Origin: Alphaproteobacteria bacterium
Lineage (GTDB): Bacteria > Pseudomonadota > Alphaproteobacteria > Reyranellales > Reyranellaceae
NCBI GenBank assembly: GCA_019635875.1
Contig: JAHBYP010000005.1
Span: forward strand, 537,687 to 601,686
DNA: 64,000 nt
Direction: 5' to 3'
The notes under the pieces were generated by a model. That model had not been told where the DNA came from, did no database searches, and was given only the letters and a program-made list of their open reading frames with translations. Within the stretch, counting starts at the first letter, position 1. Each line of letters starts with the position of its first letter. The translations under genes and the position numbers were made by a program. Positions 25,684 to 33,618 of this stretch are shown here, piece by piece.

Positions 25684-26598
25684 ATGAACAACCATTCAGG
25701 ACGGAACGCCATGGGCAATGTGAGTCACACCATCACCCGGGCCGCGGCCCTGCCGGCCAATTTCAGCCATGCCGCGGATGCGCTCGCAGAGATGCCCAAG
25801 GACCGCCAGTTCGTCACCGCCCTGGCCCGCGGCCTCGACATCCTGCGCGCCTTCCAGGCCGGCGACGGCATGCTCGGCAACCAGGAGATAGCCGCGCGCA
25901 CCGGCCTGCCCAAGCCGACGGTGGCCCGCCTGACGCACACGCTGACCGAACTCGGCTACCTGAGCTACGCCCGGCGCTTCCGCAAATACGAGCTGGGCGC
26001 CTCGGTGCTGGCGCTGGGCTATGCGGCGCTCTCCAACATCGACGTGCGCCATGTCGCGCGCCAGCCGATGCAGCAGCTCGCCACGACGCTCAACTGCGCC
26101 ATGGCGCTGGGTGCGCGTGACCGTCACTCGATGATCTGGCTCGAGGCCCAGCGCGGCCCGGCGGCGATCGCCATCACCTACGACGTCGGCTCGCGCGTGC
26201 CGATCGCCAGCACGGCGATGGGCCGCGCCTATGTCGCGGGTCTGCCCGAGGCCGAGAAGGTCAAGCTGCTCGACGCCATCCGCCGCCGCTGGCGCGACGA
26301 CTGGAGCAAGGTGAAGACCGGCGTCGAGCGCGCCGAGCGCGAGATCGCCGAGCGCGGCTTCTGCGTCGTTTGGGGCGAGTGGCTGCCGGAGATCTGCGGC
26401 GTCGGCGTGCCACTGCGCGGCCCCGACGGCATCGCCACCCATGCCTTCACCTGCTCGGCGCCGATCTACCAGACGGCCAAGGAGAAGCTCGAGCAGCTCT
26501 GGGGCCCGCGCCTCGTCACGCTGGTGCGCGACGTGCGCAACGGCCTGGCGGGACGCCATTCGATGCCGGAGTCGATGCGCCGGCCGATGCGCGCCTGA
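25684..26598 (+). CDS. IclR family transcriptional regulator
   Basis: This is a 304-residue DNA-binding regulator. The winged helix lies at about residues 40-105 (ALARGLDILRAF...NQEIAARTGLPKPTVARLTHTLTELGYL). It is followed by an IclR effector domain with the typical RHVARQPMQQLATTLNCAMALG and SRVPIASTAMGRAYVAG. The start is uncertain: ATG at 25684 (MNNHSG) or ATG at 25711 (MGNVSH, weak purine-rich site). The next gene, an alpha/beta hydrolase, starts 5 bp after its stop. Effectors of the family are aromatic or short organic acids. Confidence 0.88.
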   Translation: MNNHSGRNAMGNVSHTITRAAALPANFSHAADALAEMPKDRQFVTALARGLDILRAFQAGDGMLGNQEIAARTGLPKPTVARLTHTLTELGYLSYARRFRKYELGASVLALGYAALSNIDVRHVARQPMQQLATTLNCAMALGARDRHSMIWLEAQRGPAAIAITYDVGSRVPIASTAMGRAYVAGLPEAEKVKLLDAIRRRWRDDWSKVKTGVERAEREIAERGFCVVWGEWLPEICGVGVPLRGPDGIATHAFTCSAPIYQTAKEKLEQLWGPRLVTLVRDVRNGLAGRHSMPESMRRPMRA

Positions 26599-26603
26599 GG
26601 TTC

Positions 26604-27440
26604 ATGCTGAGGGGGGCGCTCCGCGCCCTGGTCGTCCTGGCCGTGGCCTTGGGCGTTGCAGGGCATTTCGGCCTGCCGATCCTGGAACGCCACCTCACGT
26701 TCTTCCCGCTTCCTGCCGACCCGGCGCGCCCGTGGACACCGCCAGCCGGCGCGCAGGACGTCTTCTTCGACAGCGCGCCGGGCATCACGCTGCATGGCTG
26801 GTACTGGCGCGCGGATCCCGCGAAGCCGGCGCCCATCACCGTCCTCTATTCTCACGGCAATGCCGACAACGTCGTGCCGTTCGCGGTCGAGGCGGCGCGT
26901 CTGGCCGCTGCGGGCTTCGACGTGCTGCTCTTCGACTATCGCGGCTATGGGCGCAGCGCGGGCATCTCGGAAAGCGAAGCAACGCTGATCAGCGATGGCC
27001 GCGCGGCACTGGACTATCTGGTACGCCTGCGGGGGGTGCCGCCGGAGTCGATCGCGCACTACGGCTATTCGTTGGGCAGCGTCCTCGCCGCCGAGCTCGC
27101 GGTGAGCCACCCGTGCCGCGCCGTCGTCCTGCTGGCTCCCCTCGCATCGATGTCCGCCCACATTTCGCTGGTGCTGCCCTGGCTACCGCAATCGCTGCAC
27201 GGCCTGGCGCGCAATCGCTTCGATACGGTCGGAAAGATCGCCCGCGCCAGCTGCCCGGTCATGGTCATTCACGGCGATCGCGACGAAGTGATCGATGCCG
27301 CACAGGGCCGCGCCGTATGGGCCGCCGCTCGCGAGCCCAAGCGACTGATGGTCATACCCGGAGGCCCGCATTGGCTCGGCTCGGCAGGAAACGCCCATGT
27401 CGACGCGGCGGCAGAATTCATCCGTTCGCCGCATTCTTGA
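26604..27440 (+). CDS. Membrane-anchored alpha/beta hydrolase (first of tandem pair)
   Basis: This is a 278-residue serine hydrolase of the BEM46/ABHD13 type. One N-terminal hydrophobic helix (about 6-24) anchors it, probably facing the periplasm. The core shows YSHGNADN (oxyanion), FDYRGYGRS and the nucleophile elbow GYSLGS, then the acid in HGDRDEV and the His in GGPHWLG. It starts 5 bp after the IclR gene, so both may be one transcript. It resembles the next gene along its whole length, a local duplication. Confidence 0.86.
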   Translation: MLRGALRALVVLAVALGVAGHFGLPILERHLTFFPLPADPARPWTPPAGAQDVFFDSAPGITLHGWYWRADPAKPAPITVLYSHGNADNVVPFAVEAARLAAAGFDVLLFDYRGYGRSAGISESEATLISDGRAALDYLVRLRGVPPESIAHYGYSLGSVLAAELAVSHPCRAVVLLAPLASMSAHISLVLPWLPQSLHGLARNRFDTVGKIARASCPVMVIHGDRDEVIDAAQGRAVWAAAREPKRLMVIPGGPHWLGSAGNAHVDAAAEFIRSPHS

Positions 27441-27501
27441 GATAGGGTCAGTGAGTACGGCCGCCGCAGTCGATCTGCCGGCCAACGAGCAGCTTAGGGC
27501 C

Positions 27502-28359
27502 ATGATCCGGCACACGCTTCGCCTTCTGACCTTCCTCGCAGTGTTCTTCGGCAGCATCGTCTTCATTGGCGTGCCCGCGCTGGAGCACCATTTCACCTTC
27601 CGGCCGCGCGCCGCCACCTACGAGTGGAGAGCGCCTTCGGGCGCCGAGGACGTGTTCTTCGACAGCGCCCCCGGCGTGAAGCTGCATGCGTGGTATTGGC
27701 GCGCGGACAAGGAAAGGCCCGCGCCGGTCACCGTTCTCTACGCCCACGGCAACGCCGGCCACGTGCAGCGTTTCTCGCCGGCGGCGGCGCACATCGCGTC
27801 GTTGGGCTTCGACGTGCTGCTCTACGACTATCGCGGCTATGGCCGCAGCGAAGGCAAGTCCGAGGACGAGAAGACGCTGTTCGCCGACGGCCGTGCGGCG
27901 ATGGAGTATCTCGTGAGGGCACGCGGCGTGCCGGCCGAGAGCATCGCGCACTACGGCTACTCTCTGGGCAGCGCCGTGTCGGCCGAGCTGGCGGTGAGCC
28001 AGCCCTGCCGCGCCGCGATCCTGGTGGCGCCGCTGGCCTCGGTCTCGGCACAGGTTTCGGCGATGTACCCATGGGTGCCGGAGCCTTTCCACGCGCTCAC
28101 GCGCAGCCGCTTCGACACCGTCGGCAAGATCGGCCGCGCGCGCTGCCCGGTCATGGTCGTGCACGGCGACCGCGACCAGATCATCAGCGTCGAGCAGGGC
28201 CGCGCCGTCTATGAGGCGGCGCGCGAGCCCAAGCGCCTGATGATCATTCCCGGCGCGACCCACTGGCTGGGCCGCAGCGACAGCAGCCACCTCGAGGCGG
28301 CTGCTCAATTCATCCGAACGTCGCCTTCGTCTCCCCCAGCCCCTGCCATGTCGCGATGA
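27502..28359 (+). CDS. Membrane-anchored alpha/beta hydrolase (second of tandem pair)
   Basis: This is a 285-residue paralogue of the preceding gene. It keeps the same blocks: an N-terminal helix (about 8-25), AEDVFFDSAPG, YAHGNAGH, YDYRGYGRS, GYSLGS nucleophile elbow, HGDRDQI and the His in GATHWLG. The start is the ATG of MIRHTL. Its last 50 bp overlap, tail to tail, the end of the opposite-strand hydratase gene; the overlapping part encodes a Pro/Ser tail (SPSSPPAPAMSR) beyond the hydrolase fold. Confidence 0.86.
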   Translation: MIRHTLRLLTFLAVFFGSIVFIGVPALEHHFTFRPRAATYEWRAPSGAEDVFFDSAPGVKLHAWYWRADKERPAPVTVLYAHGNAGHVQRFSPAAAHIASLGFDVLLYDYRGYGRSEGKSEDEKTLFADGRAAMEYLVRARGVPAESIAHYGYSLGSAVSAELAVSQPCRAAILVAPLASVSAQVSAMYPWVPEPFHALTRSRFDTVGKIGRARCPVMVVHGDRDQIISVEQGRAVYEAAREPKRLMIIPGATHWLGRSDSSHLEAAAQFIRTSPSSPPAPAMSR

Positions 28360-29104
28360 CGGCGCCCGCGCCGGGCAGCATGTAGGGTGGATGGGTCGAG
28401 CCGGTCAGGATGACGTCGCCGGCCTTCAGCTGCTTGCCGAACTGGTTGAGGCGATTGGCCAGCCAGGCCAGCGCGATCAGCGGCCCGCCCATGACATTGG
28501 TGCCTGGGCCGCCGGCGACGCGATTGCCGTCAAGGGCGCAGCTGCCGTCGACCGCGGCCAGGTCGATGCCCTGCCAGCCGGCGATCTCGGGGCCCACGAC
28601 ACAGGCGTATTGCAGGACCTCGTCGACGATGCGGCCCTTGCCGCTGACCTTGCTCAGATCGGCGTGGCGGTTCTCGACGATCTCCATGCCGCAATGGAGC
28701 GAGGCGACGAAGGGCTTGATGGTCTCGGCGTCATAGGGTTGCGCGCCCGGTGGGGCGTCCCTGGCGATGCGCGCCACGACCTCGCATTCGACGCCGGCCT
28801 TGAAGATGTCGCCCTTGGCGACCGTGAGGCCGCTCTGCTTCACGCCGCTGGCGTAGATGCCGGCGAAGGCGGGCTGGCTCAGGCCGGCCGGCACATAGAG
28901 CGCCGGCAGCGACAGGGCGACTTTCCAGCCGGCGATGCGATCGGCGCCGTTGGCGGTCAGCCGCTCATGCACTGCAAACTGCGTGTGATAGGCCTCGTCC
29001 TCGCTCATGGCGTCGGTGGCGCCGGGCATGAAATCCATCACGCGGCGCTCGCGGCGGGCGGCGGCGACCTTGTCGGCCAGGGCGGCGATCTCTGATGGCG
29101 TCAT
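28310..29104 (-). CDS. 2-keto-4-pentenoate hydratase family protein (MhpD/fumarylacetoacetase fold)
   Basis: This is a 264-residue enzyme of the 2-oxopent-4-enoate hydratase / oxalocrotonate decarboxylase family, acting late in meta-cleavage of aromatics. The pattern IAGWKVAL near residue 55, the metal-site stretch GVECEVVARI, the HCGMEIVENR segment and the closing GDVILTGSTHPP are family landmarks. The start ATG overlaps the stop of the DUF1801 gene (ATGA) with AGGAGGG upstream, so it is the last gene of a coupled three-gene operon. Its 3' end overlaps the convergent hydrolase gene by 50 bp. Confidence 0.85.
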   Translation of the reverse strand: MTPSEIAALADKVAAARRERRVMDFMPGATDAMSEDEAYHTQFAVHERLTANGADRIAGWKVALSLPALYVPAGLSQPAFAGIYASGVKQSGLTVAKGDIFKAGVECEVVARIARDAPPGAQPYDAETIKPFVASLHCGMEIVENRHADLSKVSGKGRIVDEVLQYACVVGPEIAGWQGIDLAAVDGSCALDGNRVAGGPGTNVMGGPLIALAWLANRLNQFGKQLKAGDVILTGSTHPPYMLPGAGAVIATWQGLGETKATFG

Positions 29105-29502
29105 CTCGGCGGTCCCTCCTGCTTGCGTTCCCCTTTCTTGCCACGCAAAGCGGCTTCGCGGGCGAGAATCTCGGCCGATGGCTTGAGCGCATCGCGCACA
29201 AGAGTCCTGAGATCGTCGACGGGAAACGGGTCGGTATCCTTGAAATTCACGCAGCCCATGCCGGCCTTGATCTTCGGCCACTTTGCCCGAAACGCCGCCG
29301 ACCGCCCGGCCGAACAGGTGTAGACCGACAGGCAGCGCTTCTGGCTCGCCCAGGCGACGAAGTGCTCGCCGCGCCTGTAGGTCGGCATGCGGTAGCTCAT
29401 GTCGATTGCCGCATCGGGCGCGAGCTTGCGGATCAGCGCATCGAGCGCTTCACCGCGCTCGTGGCGCAGCTTCTCGAGCGACGCGAGATAGGCCTCGATC
29501 AC
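29101..29502 (-). CDS. DUF1801 (YdhG-like) small protein
   Basis: This is a 133-residue cytosolic protein starting with GTG, overlapping the methyltransferase stop as GTGA. IDMSYRMPTYRRGEHFVAWASQKRCLSVYTC and the later GCVNFKDTDPFPVDDLRTLVRDAL are the DUF1801 core, a small iron-chaperone/YdhG-like fold of unsettled role. A basic tail (RGKKGERKQEG) ends it, and its stop overlaps the next ATG. It has methyltransferase and hydratase neighbours in the same operon but no obvious functional link to either. Confidence 0.82.
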   Translation of the reverse strand: MIEAYLASLEKLRHERGEALDALIRKLAPDAAIDMSYRMPTYRRGEHFVAWASQKRCLSVYTCSAGRSAAFRAKWPKIKAGMGCVNFKDTDPFPVDDLRTLVRDALKPSAEILAREAALRGKKGERKQEGPPR

Positions 29503-30164
29503 GCCTGCGGCTTGCACGCCTCGATCACGACCGTGTGCGGGCACTCGAAATCGTCCTCGTACTCGGTGGAAAGGATCTCCTGCCCCACGACCGTGCTCTC
29601 GCGGATCGGCAGGCAGGTGCGGCAGTCGACGAAGCCGGCGTCCTCGGCGAGTTCGCGCAGGAACGAGGGCGACAGCGCCGTCAGGTGCTCGCCGGAGCAG
29701 AACACAAAGTTCGCGAACCGCCCACCGACACTCTTGCGGTTGATCGGGAAGTCGGAGAACCACGTGGCGTCGCCTTCGACAAACTTGCGCGCGGCGTTCT
29801 CGATGTGCGGCCCGCCGATACGGATGCCGCCGCCCGGCTTCAGGCAGCGGAACATGTCGGCGAAATGCGTCGCGAGGTGATGCTCCGGCAGATGCTCGAC
29901 GACGTGGAAGGAGTAGAACCGGTCGACCGAGTTGTCGCGAAACGGCAGCTTGTCGAGGAAGTTGATCCACAGGTCGATCTTGGCCGAGACCAGGTTGGCA
30001 TCGACGTTCAGCCAGCCCGGGATGTAGCGCTCCTTGCCGCAGCCGAGATGGACGTTGAGCGTGCCGTCCCTGGGCTGCCGCAACGCCCTGTAGAGCCGCC
30101 CATTGACCCACATCGGGCCCTGCATCGCGCCGTAATAGAGGTTCTTGAGGGCGGTTGGAATCAT
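29499..30164 (-). CDS. Class I SAM-dependent methyltransferase
   Basis: This is a 221-residue methyltransferase, first gene of the coupled minus-strand operon. Motif I is NVHLGCGKERYIPGWLNVDAN, with the acidic residue D55 or so at the end of strand 2. SFHVVEHLPEHHL and the post-motif FRCLKPGGGIRIGGPH complete the fold, the layout of glycosyl- and lipid-linked methyltransferases that resemble 'predicted SAM-dependent methyltransferase COG4627'. The N-terminal ALKNLYYGAMQGPMWVNGRLYRAL suggests a membrane-associated helix. The acceptor is unknown. Confidence 0.82.
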   Translation of the reverse strand: MIPTALKNLYYGAMQGPMWVNGRLYRALRQPRDGTLNVHLGCGKERYIPGWLNVDANLVSAKIDLWINFLDKLPFRDNSVDRFYSFHVVEHLPEHHLATHFADMFRCLKPGGGIRIGGPHIENAARKFVEGDATWFSDFPINRKSVGGRFANFVFCSGEHLTALSPSFLRELAEDAGFVDCRTCLPIRESTVVGQEILSTEYEDDFECPHTVVIEACKPQA

Positions 30165-30274
30165 TGGGAATCAATGGCCTGCGTGACGATTTGATATCCG
30201 TTCAACAATAGCGCGAATACCGTCGCCCGGCCAGCGTCGTGCCCTGGGGGAGCCATGTCGGCCATACTGATCCC

Positions 30275-30505
30275 ATGAAGTACGATCGCATCACAGTCGA
30301 TCCTGCCGTGATGGTCGGCAAGCCGTGCATCAGCGGTACGCGAATCGCGATGGATCTAATCCTGCGGAAGCTCGCCGCCGGCAAAACCCAGGCTGACTTG
30401 CTTCTCGGCTATCCGCACCTTAGCCGCGAAGACGTCCGCCAGGCGCTCGCCTTCGCGGCCGACTTCCTCACGGATGGCGACATCGAGCTGGCCATGCCTC
30501 GGTGA
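30275..30505 (+). CDS. DUF433 family antitoxin-like protein (orphan)
   Basis: This is a 76-residue DUF433 protein: ITVDPAVMVGKPCISGTRIAMDLILRKLAAGKT is the family signature, followed by a helical YPHLSREDVRQALAFAADFL. DUF433 proteins usually act as antitoxins beside a DUF5615 PIN-like toxin encoded just downstream. No intact toxin follows; the 215 bp after it contain only broken frames. It may be an orphan remnant. It is divergent from the methyltransferase operon and lies in a patch less G+C-rich than the neighbourhood. Confidence 0.75.
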   Translation: MKYDRITVDPAVMVGKPCISGTRIAMDLILRKLAAGKTQADLLLGYPHLSREDVRQALAFAADFLTDGDIELAMPR

Positions 30506-30729
30506 GGTTACGGCGTATGAGTCGCTCGATGGCCGAGTACAGGCGGGCCTGCTGTCGCTCGGTCATGACGTCGCAATGTTTCCGCGCGGAGCGTCGGTCG
30601 TCTTCCGTCAGATTGAATGCCGCAAGAGCAGTCACGGTGGCGGCTTGAACGGCTCGCCAACCCCGGTCGTCTCAAGCTATAAGGCGAGACTCCACGCTCC
30701 AGTGCGGAGGCGAAACCTGGGAGACGATC

Positions 30730-30924
30730 GTGTTCCGATCTGAGATCGTGTTTGCTGGGCTCTGCGTCCTCGCCCTCGCGCTCAGCGGCTGCGCGGAAAT
30801 CGGCCCCGGCGGCGCCGAAACGAAGCTGGGCATTGGACCATTCAAGCTGTTCAGCATCGAGGCCGGCCCGGGTGGCCTCGAGCAGAAAGGCCCTTCCGCC
30901 GGGCCCTTCAGGTTTGGTTACTAG
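30730..30924 (+). CDS. Very small lipoprotein
   Basis: This is a 64-residue protein starting with GTG behind GGGAGA. Residues 5-17 are hydrophobic and lead to the lipobox ALSGC, so the mature form would be a lipid-anchored peptide of about 45 residues. It has repeated short Gly-Pro-Phe units (GIGPFKLF, AGPFRFGY). I do not recognise it. It stands alone between the DUF433 gene and the gene-free stretch that follows. Confidence 0.55.
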   Translation: MFRSEIVFAGLCVLALALSGCAEIGPGGAETKLGIGPFKLFSIEAGPGGLEQKGPSAGPFRFGY

Positions 30925-31231
30925 GCGCCTTTGGGCGCGTAACTGGGTCCCTCTCGAAGCGACCGCTACGACTGGCTTGCCGGGCGCTGCAATGTCGCGG
31001 AATGCATCTGGTGCCGTTGTCGCACTTCGAACAGTGGCAAATCGAGTTCGTCAGGCGGCACATCGACGTTGACGCGAACGCTGGCGAGTCGCTGTCGTCA
31101 TCGAGCGCCGAGGTGGCGCGGCCAACAACTCGCGAACGAGACCGATCGTCTTCAGCGTATGAGACTGGCCGCAATCAGAACGAGAACGGGGCGGCCGACG
31201 CCGCCCCGCCTCCTGATAAGCGGTGGCGAGC
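30925..31231. other. Gene-free stretch of about 300 bp
   Basis: No convincing coding frame is seen. Short open frames exist on both strands but lack ribosome sites and familiar motifs. Composition is less G+C-rich than flanking genes. The only structured element is the hairpin at 31187-31208. The stretch may be a decayed gene or an untranslated region. Confidence 0.5.
31187..31208. terminator. Hairpin after the beta-oxidation operon
   Basis: CGGGGCGGC-CGAC-GCCGCCCCG is a 9-bp perfect stem with a 4-nt loop, 24 bp past the stop of the fadJ-like gene. There is no T-run, so intrinsic termination is not certain. Confidence 0.5.
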
Positions 31232-33466
31232 TCAGGCGGCCTTGGCCTTGGCGCCGTAGAAGCTCTGGCCCTTGGCGGCCATGTCGCGCAGCAGCTTGGG
31301 CACGCTGAACTGCGAGCCGTATTTCTGCGCCAGCGAATCGCACTCCTGCACGAACTTGGCGACGCCGACCTGGTCGATCAGGCTGATGGCGCCGCCGGTC
31401 TGCGGCGCGAAGCCCAGGCCCATGATCGAGCCGATGTCGCCGTCCTGCGGATCGGTCAGCACGTTGGACTCCAGGCAGCGCGCGGTGTCGACCGCCTGCA
31501 CGTAGAGCAGGCGCTTCCTGACCTCGGCGGCGACGGCGTCCTTGCCCGGCCCTTCGCCATGGGCGAGTTCCTCGCGCTCCTTGAAGTGCTCCTTGAGCCC
31601 CGGCCACAGGCGCTTCTTGCCGTCACTGGGGTACTCGTAGAAGCCCTTGCCGTTCTTGCGGCCGAAGCGCTCCAGCTTCTTGACCATCAGCTCGAGCATG
31701 TCCTCGGTGCCGCTGCCCTCGTACTTCTGGCCCGCCGCCTCGGCGTCGCGCCGCGTCTGGTCCATGATCTTGTACGACAGGTCGATGGCGACCTCGTCGT
31801 TGAGCGCCAGCGGGCCGACCGGCATGCCGGCCAGGCGGGCGCAGTTCTCGATCATCGCCGCCGGGATGCCTTCCTTCAGCATGCGATGGCCTTCGCTGAT
31901 GAAGGCGCCGCAGACACGGGAGGTGAAGAATCCGCGGCTGTCATTCACCACGATCGGCGTCTTGCGGATCTTCTGGACGTAGTCCAGCGCCCGCGCCAGC
32001 GTCTCCTGCGAGGTCTGCTTGCCGACGATGATCTCGACCAGCGGCATCTTCTCCACGGGCGAGAAGAAGTGCAGGCCGATGAAGTTCGCCGGACGCGCAC
32101 TGGCCTCGGCCAGGCCGGTGATCGGCAGGGTCGAAGTGTTGGAGGCGAAGATCGCCGTCGGTGCCAGCACGGCCTCGGCCTGCTTGGTCGCCGCCGCCTT
32201 GACCTCGCGGTTCTCGAACACCGCCTCGATCACCAGGTCGCAGCCCTTCAGGTCGGCGTAGTCGGCGGTGGCCTGCACGCGGCCCAGGATCTCCGCCGCA
32301 CGCTCCTTGGTCAGGCGGCCACGGCCGGCGTCCTTCTCGACATCGGCCTGGATATGCGCCCTGCCCTTGTCGGCCGAGGCCTGGTCGCGATCGAGCAGCA
32401 CGATCTGCAGCCCGGCGCGCGCCGAGACGTTGGCGATGCCCGCGCCCATCAGGCCGGCGCCGAGCACGCCGATCTTCTTGTATTCCTGCTTCGGGACCCC
32501 CTTGGGCCGGCGCGCCAGCTTGTTGGCTTCCTGCAGGCCGAAGAACAGCGTGCGGATCATGCTCTTGGACACGGGATCGCGCAGCAGCGAGACGAAGTAG
32601 CGGGTCTCGATCTTCAGACCGGTGTCGAAGGGCACGTTGAGGCCCTCGTAGACGCAGCTGAGGATCGCCTTGGGCGCCGGGTACACGCCGTTGGTCTTGC
32701 CCGAGATCATGGCGTTGCCGCCGATGAACATCTCGACACCACCCGGCCACACCTTGCCGCCGGCGAATTGCGGGATGCGGTAGTTCGGCTTGTCCCAGGG
32801 CTGCACTGCACGGGCGTCCATCTGCACGCCCTTGGTGAAGGTCGGCGACACCTTCTCGGTGCTGGGCGTCATCAGCCACGCCTTGGCGCGCGCCAGCAGC
32901 TCGCCCGCCGGCACGACCTCGTGGATCAGGCCCAGGCCCTTGGCCTCGGCCACCGACAGGTCCTTGCCCTCGATCAGGATCGGCGCCGCGGCCATCACGC
33001 CGATCAGGCGCGGGATGCGCTGCGTGCCGCCGCCGCCGGGCAGCAGGCCGATCTTCACCTCGGGCTGGCCGATCTTGGCCTTCGGATTGTCGGCGGCGAT
33101 GCGGTAGTGGCAGGCCAGGCAGATCTCGAAGCCGCCGCCCAGCGCCGTGCCGTTGATCGCCGCGACCCACGGCTTGCCCGAGGTCTCCATGGCGCGGAAC
33201 ATCTTCTGCAGCTGGCTGAACTGCTCGGTCAGCGCCCTGGCGTCGGACGTATCGGCCGACAGCAGCATCTCCAGGTCGGCGCCGGCGATGAAGTCGGCCT
33301 TGCCCGAGGTCAGGATGATGCCCTTGACCTTCTCGTCCTTGACCGCCTTCTGCGCGGCCTCGGCGAAGGCGGCCATCGATTTCTCGTTGAGCACGTTCAT
33401 CGTGCGATCCGGCATGTCCCACGTGATCGTGGCGATGCCGTCCGAATCGACTGCGTAGTTGATCAT
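31232..33466 (-). CDS. fadJ: Fatty-acid oxidation complex alpha subunit (enoyl-CoA hydratase / 3-hydroxyacyl-CoA dehydrogenase)
   Basis: This is a 744-residue bifunctional enzyme that hydrates enoyl-CoA and oxidises the 3-hydroxy product with NAD. The crotonase domain (1-190) has ADFIAGADLEML, the oxyanion/catalytic stretch NGTALGGGFEICLAC with its Glu, and GLLPGGGGTQR. A Rossmann domain begins at IGVLGAGLMGAGIA (about 345). The dehydrogenase His lies in HFFSPVEKMPLVEI. GGAGGAG precedes the ATG. It is last in an acyl-CoA dehydrogenase-thiolase-fadJ set; fadJ rather than fadB is a loose choice of name. Confidence 0.92.
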   Translation of the reverse strand: MINYAVDSDGIATITWDMPDRTMNVLNEKSMAAFAEAAQKAVKDEKVKGIILTSGKADFIAGADLEMLLSADTSDARALTEQFSQLQKMFRAMETSGKPWVAAINGTALGGGFEICLACHYRIAADNPKAKIGQPEVKIGLLPGGGGTQRIPRLIGVMAAAPILIEGKDLSVAEAKGLGLIHEVVPAGELLARAKAWLMTPSTEKVSPTFTKGVQMDARAVQPWDKPNYRIPQFAGGKVWPGGVEMFIGGNAMISGKTNGVYPAPKAILSCVYEGLNVPFDTGLKIETRYFVSLLRDPVSKSMIRTLFFGLQEANKLARRPKGVPKQEYKKIGVLGAGLMGAGIANVSARAGLQIVLLDRDQASADKGRAHIQADVEKDAGRGRLTKERAAEILGRVQATADYADLKGCDLVIEAVFENREVKAAATKQAEAVLAPTAIFASNTSTLPITGLAEASARPANFIGLHFFSPVEKMPLVEIIVGKQTSQETLARALDYVQKIRKTPIVVNDSRGFFTSRVCGAFISEGHRMLKEGIPAAMIENCARLAGMPVGPLALNDEVAIDLSYKIMDQTRRDAEAAGQKYEGSGTEDMLELMVKKLERFGRKNGKGFYEYPSDGKKRLWPGLKEHFKEREELAHGEGPGKDAVAAEVRKRLLYVQAVDTARCLESNVLTDPQDGDIGSIMGLGFAPQTGGAISLIDQVGVAKFVQECDSLAQKYGSQFSVPKLLRDMAAKGQSFYGAKAKAA

Positions 33467-33480
33467 GATCTCGTCTCCTC

Positions 33481-33614
33481 CCCCTCTCCCCGCGCAGGCG
33501 GGGAGAGGGTTGGGGTGAGGGGCTTCGCTTGATTGGGTACGGCGCGCGAGTGGCCAGAGAAGCCCCTCATCCGGCGCTGCGCGCCACCTTCTCCCCGCCT
33601 TCGCGGGGAGAAGG
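33481..33614. repeat. Family B/C hybrid hairpin repeat
   Basis: The left part is a family B unit (CCCCTCTCCCCGC...GCGGGGAGAGGG TTGGGGTGAGGGG). The right part ends like family C (AGCCCCTCATCC...CCTTCTCCCCGCC...GGGGAGAAGG). It lies between the thiolase and fadJ-like genes of one operon. Confidence 0.8.
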
Positions 33615-33618
33615 AAAC

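Noticed and set aside
30505..30725. A DUF5615-like toxin gene after DUF433
   Set aside because: Only a short LLSLGHDV-like fragment is suggestive; no start and no continuous frame, so I list it as an observation and not as a gene.
31002..31259. An 85-codon open frame in the gene-free stretch
   Set aside because: It has no ribosome site, runs into the end of the fadJ-like gene on the other strand, and has no recognisable motif.
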